Part shown: piece after piece, positions 55,948 to 64,000 of the stretch
How the letters are laid out: the number at the start of each line of letters is the position of its first letter
Numbering within the stretch: the first letter of the stretch is position 1
Source of the DNA: Clavaria fumosa
Taxonomy: Eukaryota > Basidiomycota > Agaricomycetes > Agaricales > Clavariaceae
Length of the DNA stretch: 64,000 nucleotides
Direction of reading: 5' to 3'
Assembly (NCBI GenBank): GCA_951802425.1
Contig: OX637794.1
Span: forward strand, 3,596,001 to 3,660,000
Notes under the pieces: generated by a model
The model's input: the letters and a program-made list of their open reading frames with translations, nothing else
Database searches by the model: none
What the model was told of the DNA's origin: nothing
Program-made: the position numbers and the translations under genes

Positions 55948-58900
55948 ATGAACCAGCCTTCTGGCAGTCTCAAGAGATCCAGTTCTCAGGCCGACCCTCC
56001 AATGGCTGGACCCTCTCGAAAGCGTCTGGAGACGACTCTGGAAGAAGTGCCGGAGACGACTCTGGAAGAAGTGCCTAATGACCTCGATGATACCGCCCAC
56101 ACCCGCCAAGACAAGTCAGTGCTTGATTTTGTCGAACGTCTCGGGGGGGGTTGGGAGACTTTCAACAAATTATGTGCTATAATTCTTCTCGGAAAGATTG
56201 TATCGGTCTCCGAAGGGAAACTCGACCCGAAGTTCAGAGAAAACGACGAAGCGATGGCGCTGCTCGAGCATCCGGGATTGATGGAGAAGCTGACAGACGC
56301 ATGGAAAGCTAGAAGGTTCAGGGACATACGAAACTTGAGTGCGATATCTGCAGTTCAAAGAAGACTAGATAATATCTGACGCATACACAGAGATTCTACG
56401 CCTATCAACGGGCAACACCATTTCCAGAGAAGCCATTGGCGTTCCAGTAGGATATAGTAAGTCGTCATGTCTTCGGTGGTCTATTCCCGCGTTCATATAC
56501 CATTCCCCCTGCACTAGAGGACGGTAAGTTTGTCAGTGGTCTGTTAGGCGCTCATTCACCGATGCTATGTTATTCAGCTGTTATCAGCGCCTGGAGATCA
56601 AATTACATCGGCCAATCCCACAAAGCCTTACTCAGAGCGGTGGACGATGTCCATACTTTGGATGAAAAATCCAACTATGCCAAGATTCTCACGATCACCC
56701 AATCTTCGGGAATGGGGAAATCCAAAACGGTGGATGCAATTGCAAAGGAGCGGATACTTCTCCCATTGTGCATCCGTGAAGATCTTGGTGCTGACACCTT
56801 TGGTACGAGACATTGACTACACACGGATCAGTTCGCTGACATCCGAGAATTTAGCATATCCTCTGCCAGATACTGCGGTTCGCGACTTTCTCCTTGGAGC
56901 CCCAAGCACAGATAGGGGGGAAGAGTGCAAAGACTACTTGAGATCATTCCTGCGTTCTCTTTTCGACGAAGTACGATGCTTGCTCGAAACATTCAAAGGG
57001 ACCAAAGGGACAAATGCAACATATTCAACAGTGGCGAATAAATTCTACGATTTTTTTGGGCACCAGGAGGAGCGAAATTTATTCTATGCAAAGGTTATCA
57101 AGAAGACGAATGGCAAAGTTGCTACTCCGGCGGAGACTTGGGAAGCGTTCGGGCTCACTCTGAACGCCCTAAAGACGTATTGCACCGATTGGCCACCCGA
57201 GACATCTTGCCCTCTCATAATTTCGATGGACGAGGTGCATACCCTTTTCACTGCACGCACCGAGGACGCTCGGAGTTCCTATACACTATATTCACGGTTG
57301 AAGTTTGTATTGAGCGAGTTGGTCAAATATCCCTTTTGTGTGGTCTTTCTTTCCACCGTGAGCAGCGTCAGTAAACTTGCTCCATCAAAGGCGGTTGCAG
57401 ATTCTCTGCGGGAAAAATCCGAAGATCGTGTTCTTCCAGCCCCGTTCACAGAGCTTCCCTTCGACGTCCATATCATTGAAGATCCCCTTAGTCCTGGGAT
57501 GGAAACTCTAGCTTCTGTTGGTTCGTTTAGATTTGCTGCAAGGTTTGGGCGTCCCCTGTATGTCCATTCTAACTTTGGAGAGTCATGACATCCTCACCTT
57601 GATATTCTAGGTTTCATGCAACATTTACATCTCGCCTGAGTGAGGGAAAGGAATCTTTGGAGCAAATTGGTCTTGAACTGATGCGCGTCGCGCGAATGAA
57701 GCTCTCTGGACGGGATAAACTCGTGGCACCTTCTATCCTGGATGCGTCATCCATCGCTATTCTGTCAGCCCGACTTCTTCTTGACCTTTCTCCCACCGCT
57801 TCAATGGCGAGAAAATACGAAGAAGATCAAGTTCGCTCTCATATGCGAATTCTATACTCTGTTAGTCAAGATCGGGAGACAATTGTGTCTGGATCATCCC
57901 CTGAGCCAGTCATTGCTGAGGCATCTGCTCAACTGATGCATTCTTCCGTTGACGTCCATGGTAGCAGGGTGCCGTACATGAATGTATGGGATCTCCTTGT
58001 GAGGTTCGTCGACAGGGGGTTGCTACCTCAGGGTACCATCGGAGAGCTGCTGGGTCGTGCTTTGAGCATTTTCGCAATGGATCGTGCTATCGAAAGCACG
58101 CCAGATAAACGGGAACTCAAGTATCAGACGCCTGTGAAAGTCGTGGATTACTACAAAGCGCTCCTCACCGATGAAGCCTGGAAAGTTGTGAGGAACTCTG
58201 TACCTGCCAACCACTCAAACCTCACGGAGGAATACATATCAAGGCCGTTCGAAGAAGCGTTTGCGGATGCCTACTTCCATTTTTCTCATTATGGCAAAGC
58301 AAATGACGAGACGCCAATACAAGATTGCTACGGTTGGGCCGCTTGGCTCCGAGGGACAGCAATTGTCTGCCAATTAAACCAGATGCGAACCGACCGTGCA
58401 ATTCCCATCATCTTTTCCAAACCGGATCACGGAATCTCCGCACAATTGACATCAATGGCATTGGAGCAGGATAAGACAAGCCCATTGGAAGACCCTGGAA
58501 CCGTTACAATCCAATCTGCTGAGATCCTTGGTGTATTCACACAAGGCCAGAATTTGCCATATATTGCCGCGGTCCATTGCTATGGTGTAACCAAAAATGA
58601 AGGTGTACGCGTGCTTGGCCCAACCCGTGAACTCCGAGGAAAACAACGTTGCGAAGCCGCCCCACGCTACCAGATTGATTTTCGGGGGCTGGCTGCATAC
58701 AGAGATCTCAATGACCAAATGAAGGCTGATATTCATAGGATGATTGAAGGCACAAAAAATGCGTTGTTCACCCACCACCCTCGGCAAGAGTGTCTTAATT
58801 TAGTTCATCAGATGTTACCCTTGCTGAATGGACATGCGTCAGCAACAGCGTGGTTTGGTGGGTTGGGAGCATCAGCGTCAGGAAATGAACAAGGACAACC

Positions 58901-58967
58901 ATTGCAAAGTAGGGGCCAGAAAGAGCGGAACCGGCAACGGAAGGGGAAGGGAAAAGCGAAGAATTAA
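55948..58967 (+). CDS. large P-loop NTPase of a fungal lineage-specific family
   Basis: Start MNQPSGSLKRSSSQADPPMA at 55948. Exons: 55948-about 56370, about 56440-56525, 56579-56800, 56846-57557 and 57611-58967, mostly joined at clear GT-AG sites. The join near 56379 (TGA after RRLDNI) is uncertain and may be a frameshift. ITQSSGMGKSKTVDAIAKER is a Walker A motif and CPLIISMDEVHTLF a Walker B. The C-terminal part (FADAYFHFSHYGKANDETPI, GWAAWLRGTAIVCQLNQM, TDRAIPIIF, ALEQDK) resembles the restriction-endonuclease-like region I associate with expanded agaricomycete and Crinkler-type proteins; that is an inference. A Lys/Arg-rich tail suggests nuclear location. Possibly a host gene or a genome-conflict protein. 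Confidence 0.65.
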
Positions 58968-59134
58968 ATGTGCACTCGCATGAATTTTTATTATAGCTGT
59001 TGAATGCGACAGAAGTGTAATTTCGTCTGACTGGATGGCAACACCAATGCTTTCGAATGGTGTGCACAAATTGGGCATGCTGCTGATGTGTGGGTATGTT
59101 CTTGCCCTTGTTCATTCTCAAAGCTAACAAATCA
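58968..59134. other. 3' flank of P-loop gene
   Basis: Short AT-rich stretch before the hAT remnant; nothing recognised. Confidence 0.4.
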
Positions 59135-59815
59135 GCCAAGGTGAACCTGCTGACCCTTTGAAAATGTATGGGGGTATGGCCTTTGGTTCCACTGTCACCC
59201 CCCTTTGTCAACTTGCTTGCTGTATACTATCTATCTGTGTGAATTCTGCATCTTGTGAATACCTCTTCAGTGCATTTGGCTTGATTCTCAACCAACTTCA
59301 CTCACAACTCAGGGGAAAAGCTATGACAGACCTGGCCAAACTTTGATTGCACCTTTGGGATGAGCATTTGAGGGATGGGACTGTCAAAACTCACCTCAAG
59401 TGTCACTTAACCTCCCAAACTCCCATTCTGCCAACCCTAGCTACACCACACTCAGAGCTTGAGGCTTCTGGGTCCCTGGTTGAATCTGTGCCTACACCCA
59501 CCTCTGAGGCCAGCAGGACTGTGTCATTTGCAAGCATTGCTCAAAATTTGATCCAACAGCTTCACAAAGATGAGGACAGTGTGTTGGGCATGGATATTTC
59601 AGTCACTCACAACGATAAGATCAAGGTCAGAGTCCTTTTCAATTCTGAAAATGAGTACTGGGTCAGCCAGACCAAGCAATACACTTTGCATGGGTAAATG
59701 AAGAGCTTGAGATGTATGATCTGATAGAGGCAGATGCTGGAGGTGAGGAAGGGGCTGAACCAGAGCTGGACATCATGCTGGAGTCATTGCTAGTCCCTTA
59801 GTATACACAATCTGA
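59135..59815 (+). pseudogene. hAT transposase C-terminal (dimerisation) remnant
   Basis: GSTVTPLCQLACCILSICVN and SASCEYLFSAFGLILNQLHS are the hallmark of the hAT C-terminal dimerisation domain in basidiomycetes. After a stop (59343-59345) the frame resumes LHLWDEHLRDGTVKTHLKCH and ends in an acidic tail near 59800. Catalytic regions are missing, so this is a dead fragment. Confidence 0.82.
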
Positions 59816-60914
59816 CTAAATTTTGCAAGTGACAGCAATGCCACTGCAAGCCAGAGGCAATGCTGCATTCATTCCTAATTGAAGCAAAGCCCATGTTTGG
59901 GCTTGGCCTTGGTGTGCCACATGTTCATGGGATCATGGCATTTCACATGGGATCTCACTGAGCCTGCCAACATAATGGCAACATTGAATCCACTGATGCT
60001 ATAAAATCTTCATCATTCTCAGGGCAGCTACTATCTTCTTTACCCTCCCCCTCTTCTGCTGGCTGGATTAGCTCATTCAAAGTGGGTGGGTGTTAGGGTA
60101 CTTAATGGTCTATAGTACCTAGCCCCTTGAGCAAGTGGTTCAGCACCTTCTGCGTCTCTTCAATCATTCCCTATGCCCTCTCTTAGTCCTCTACCTGTTC
60201 TGTACTACTTACCCATGTAAACTTGCTCCCAATATGACCTAAGCTATGAAAGGTGACACTAAGAGGGAAAGAAATGGCTCTACAGTAGGAATGGAGAACT
60301 GCACAAACAAACAGTCTTTACCATTGAATTCCCACTGCCTTGTTACCCTTATATGCATAAAGACAGAAGGAAATAACTGTTATTTACTCCCTCAAGCTGG
60401 TTCTACTATTGTTTAAGCTACATCCTAGTATTACTGAAATAGCACTAAAGGGAGGCTTTACAGCTGTTTGCAAAAAAGCTAGCCATGTGACTGAAACCAA
60501 AAAATTTGACCAAAAAACTTTTGAGTCATATCTCACTCAATTCTGGGTCAATCAGTGAGATCTTTTCAGATTTACCACACAACTGACCCTGCCTGAGGTG
60601 CCCAGACCATCAATATCTTGTAATTATCACAAGATAAGAATGTTGGTTTTTGCACCACATTTTGCAGTTTGTGATCTGTGTGAGGTAATATGAGCTTTTC
60701 AGGTGCTGAAAACACACTAGAAAAATCCACAGGTCATATCCTGAGGTGCAAGAAGTAAATTTATTAGTCAGATGTAATGAAATAGCTTTCTATGGGATCA
60801 AATGGCAAGGTTCATTATTTAATGACTTTTTCTTTTGCAACAATGATAGTAATACATTTCAAGGCACCTCAGGATATGATATTTAGATACCTTGGATGTG
60901 TTTCCAGGGTTTTC
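59816..60914. other. no gene recognised
   Basis: AT-rich intergenic sequence with no long frames. The text at 60095-60420 (gggtacttaatggtctatag) could be an old LTR but has no partner in the window. Confidence 0.4.
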
Positions 60915-61043
60915 TGTTAGGATTGCTTACATAATTACTTTGCCTTTTCCTTTTTTGTACTCTTTTCCCCTGTCATGACCCTTAAGTTGTGTGAGACCCA
61001 GTCTGATATAATACTAAGATCTGCCCATCTGCCCTAGCCCCGT

Positions 61044-61920
61044 TGTAAGGAAAATACATGGTTCGCATGTGTAAACATGCATTTCCCCGGCTATCCGAAC
61101 ACCCTAGGACACATCAACTCCATGACCGATAAACCCTCAGCACTGTCCAATGTTGTCCGATAACATCTGATGTCAACTGATAAATGCGAATGTCGGACTG
61201 CCCGGATACAAGTGTCTCGTGGTCGCCAGGATTTACCAGCGTTATACACCACCCGAACAATTGCATTCCATGAAACACAGCACGGTCAGCGCTCATCTCC
61301 ATTGATATTTCATATTATGTCTTTCTCCTAAATCATAACCACCCATGCACTCCAAACCCTTCATAGTACTATGCCCATTGTTCCTGCTACGCCTTATGCT
61401 GTACCACTACCCCCTTTCATTCCTACGAGCGGTCCGGATGGACCCCTTTTATCGGACATTTTCTCTCTCCATCCTACTAACTTTCTTTATGGTATAACTC
61501 TTGCATATGACTGCCCAAATGATGTTACCTTACCCAATTTAACTTCCAGACATTTCCATAGACCTGATCATCCAGTACATACAAAATGTATTTAGGCAAA
61601 GACCGGAATCTACAAAAAAAGGCAGCTCTCTGAACACCCACATTGTGCTGTGAACTTTAGTAGGTTCACCCTTCGTTGTACCTATCGATCCACTGGCCTT
61701 CGCCATTGCCAGCCCCTCACACCCTTGAGCCAATCTTCGGAATTCACCAGATCCAATACCGGATACTCTGGACAGCATACATTCACTCTCTCTGAGCCAC
61801 ACATACTCAGCCTCTGTATCCTCCAAGGATCTCTTTAGTGTTCCTGTTGTGTGACAAGACCCCCTGAAGATCCTGGCCACGAACACCTATTTGCAGCCAA
61901 CACCAGTCCAGCCTACTACA
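61044..61920 (+). mobile_element. 877-bp solo-LTR-like insertion in gypsy B copy
   Basis: Interrupts the B leader between 'gccctagccc' and 'gtgtcctaacc' as seen in the other copy (near 53860). Ends are TGTAAGG...CTACTACA, the TG...CA form of an LTR. The duplication is unclear (ccgt left, cggt right). No coding capacity seen. Confidence 0.6.
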
Positions 61921-62397
61921 CGGTGTCCTAACCCGGCTAGCCTGGACCCTTAATTTCATACTGTGACATGTTGTCACAGCTCAGCCCCTATCATCCTCTA
62001 TCTCTTTACCCTGCCTGTGGTGTGCAACAGAACCACATGAAAATTTTACTGTGTATAGATACACATGACCCAAACTGGAGCACAGCCACCATACTCCTCC
62101 CAGTGAATTGTGTAGTGTACAGGGCAAGGAATGGCCCTCTACATAGTCTTTCTAGTAGTTTCCTGGTCCAGTGGACAGGGCCCTTGCTCTGTGACCATTG
62201 TCAGAAGGGCACACAGGCAACTCATTAAGAGTTGTGGAGTGACCACCTGGGACACCATTTGGGCCCCATGCTAGCAAGAATAAGAGTTCTATAGTACATA
62301 AGTACATAGAAGAGCAGCCTAAGACAACAGGACTGCTAAGAGATTGAAGAAATCCTGAGTGCCCAAGGCCCAGAACTTTATTTTACAGTGCTATAGA

Positions 62398-63451
62398 ATG
62401 CTGGACCTAGCTGTTGCCCCCTTTGATGGGCAGAAAAGGAACTTCTGTACATTCCTCCAATCCCTTTGCCTCCTGTTTATGGCGAACCCGACTACCTATG
62501 CTGTGGACCTGGTGAAGGTCCTCTTTGCTCTGAGCAAAATTGTTGGAGATGGATTTGCTGCAGAATGGGCAAATATGAAGGCAGAAGAGATCCTGGGTAG
62601 TGGCGAGGCCGGAACCTGGGCAGAGTTTGTGGATGAGATGAAGCAGGCATTTGATGACCCAAATGATCATATGACTGCCCTTGCTGATATTGCAAGGTTG
62701 AAACAGGGTGCCACGATGGCACTGGAGTTCTTCGCAAAATTTGAGACACTGGTCTGACAGGTGGAGTTGAGTGAAGAGAAGGACTCAGGAGTCCTAGTCC
62801 ATTGGCTGGAGTTGAACCTGAGTAGGAGGCTGGTGGGGAGGATCTATGGTGTCTCCCCAATGCCAGAGACTTATGGAGAATGGAGGATGCTGGCAGAAAG
62901 ACTTGATGCCCAGCAAAGACAACTGGATGGGATACTCATGGAATGGATACCACGACCCACCATGACCTCTGCATGACCTTTTGCAACCCTTGCGCAACCC
63001 GTGGCGACCCTACTGCAACCTGGTGCGACCTTTCCGCAACCTCTGGATGGGCCCCTGCTGATGAGAGACATTGTTTCTGATGCCACCAGACTGGCCATGC
63101 TGTCTGATTCTGCCCCCTGCCCAATATGTATCTGCAGGTCCCAAGGGCCCAAACCTGTGCAGTACCGTGTGCCCCCCAAATGGCAGAGGAATATGAGAAA
63201 GAGATTGTGTGGCTTTGAGCCTGCCTGGAGCTGTACAAGAGAGAGAGGAGGGCTCCTGCTGGGGAGAAGGACTGTGCCAGCCCCCTTTCTGTCCCTGTGC
63301 CTGCTGCAAGTATACCCCGATATACTATCTTGCAGCAGAGACATACCCGAATTGGGGCTGAGGTGAAGGAGGAAGTGAGGCTGGCAGAGTGCCCAACCAT
63401 GGTGCAGCCAGAAGTGGGGAAATGTGTGCCATGAGAGCTAGCCATCCAGGT
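62398..63451 (+). pseudogene. gag of second gypsy B copy
   Basis: Reads MLDLAVAPFDGQKRNFCTFL through EFFAKFETLV, a stop (62756-62758), then QVELSEEKDSGVLVHWLELN across the point where element B is split by the inversion. This copy therefore shows the unbroken order of gag. It is degraded after 62975. Confidence 0.85.
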
Positions 63452-64000
63452 TACGAGTTCTTGATTTATCAAGAATTCATTCTTATCAACCCAAAAAAGG
63501 GCCCATCCTTCATTGATTGATTCATTGATTGATTCATTGATTCATCTTTTTGAATGCCTATAGACAAAACTTTCTCAATTTATTAGCCAAAAATCTGAAA
63601 ATATTATGGGATGTAGTATACAATAAGACACATGATATATCTCAAAACTGCATTGATATCTGTGTGCATTCACTCACAATTTAGGAAACAATGTGTAAAA
63701 TGAAAAAAAAATCTCAGACTTCAATTAAATTCTAGAAATCTTGAAAATATTCATGAAGGTAACCTATCATGATAGCATTTTTCAAAATACCGTGTTTTCA
63801 TTAAATCCCACTAGTTCTTCCAGCAATAATATATTAGTTTAATAAAGACAGACAATCATTTTTTCTTTCATCTTTTCTTTTCTTTCATGCTGTGAATCTG
63901 CTTCGTGCCAATTTCAAACTCTGACAATCTGGAAAGTTGCACTCAGGCACTTCTATGAGTTGATGGATTCTCACCATATTTTGAGAGTAGGTGGATATGT
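63452..64000. other. no gene recognised
   Basis: AT-rich. Contains a short 'ttgattgattca' tandem repeat at about 63512-63545. Nothing else supported. Confidence 0.5.

Larger units (their letters stand above)
60915..63451 (+). mobile_element. second gypsy B copy, truncated
   Basis: Starts with a B-type LTR reduced to 94 bp by internal deletions (60915-61008), then leader, gag and a decayed gag-protease region. It breaks off at 63451 within 'gccatccagg', where B continues into the protease. It carries an insert at 61044-61920. Confidence 0.85.

Noticed and set aside
61539..61886. Copia RNase H fragment (EDTEAEYVWLRES on minus)
   Set aside because: A short resemblance only; the surrounding residues do not fit and the region behaves as part of the LTR-like insert.

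Overview
This window looks like a transposon-dense block of a basidiomycete (probably agaricomycete) genome. Genes are split by short GT-AG introns, and LTR retrotransposons with chromodomains are abundant. There is a KDZ-class transposase with its CxC2-type cysteine cluster and a fungal TET/JBP-like dioxygenase, a pairing known from mushroom-forming fungi. No rRNA, tRNA, CRISPR or prokaryote-type operon was seen.

Central finding: positions 23802-49859 (26,058 bp) form one large DNA transposon. It is bounded by two 3,662-bp inverted repeats that align without indels, and by a 7-bp target duplication (TGGTTGC). Removing it restores the reading frame of a Ty1/copia RNase H. It carries a KDZ transposase, a Ulp1-like (SUMO protease-type) cysteine peptidase, a TET/JBP-type 2OG-Fe(II) dioxygenase, a JmjC-like protein, and one copy of a nuclear-looking gene of unknown function in each repeat arm. 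It also carries a six-exon, 441-aa protein whose N-terminus copies the histone H3 tail (ARNKQTAQRSTGG) ahead of a PHD-like zinc finger. Most of these genes would act on chromatin, DNA methylation or SUMO, so the element appears to carry its own epigenetic toolkit. Three genes share an upstream sequence module, and the transposase start is preceded by four 47-bp repeats.

Layout: 1-2509, 3' part of a Ty3/gypsy copy (D2); 2510-2647, copia RNase H end; 2648-6030, 3' half of gypsy A; 6031-10373, most of gypsy B; 10374-11254, copia C'; 11255-23801, copia C, interrupted by a hAT-type MITE that is itself interrupted by gypsy D (11860-19732); 23802-49859, the KDZ element; 49874-52920, 5' half of gypsy A; 52921-54181, 5' part of gypsy B; 54182-55113, 5' part of copia C'; 55948-58967, a P-loop NTPase gene; 59135-59815, a hAT transposase remnant; 60915-63451, a damaged second gypsy B copy holding a solo-LTR-like insert.

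History read from target duplications: copia C entered C'; a MITE, gypsy A and the KDZ element entered C; gypsy D entered the MITE; gypsy B entered C'. A later inversion of about 46.9 kb, with breakpoints inside A and B (near 6030 and 52920), split both elements. Base changes point to strong CpG methylation: 20 of the 21 differences I counted between the two LTRs of gypsy D are CpG to TpG/CpA, and several broken frames look like CGA to TGA.
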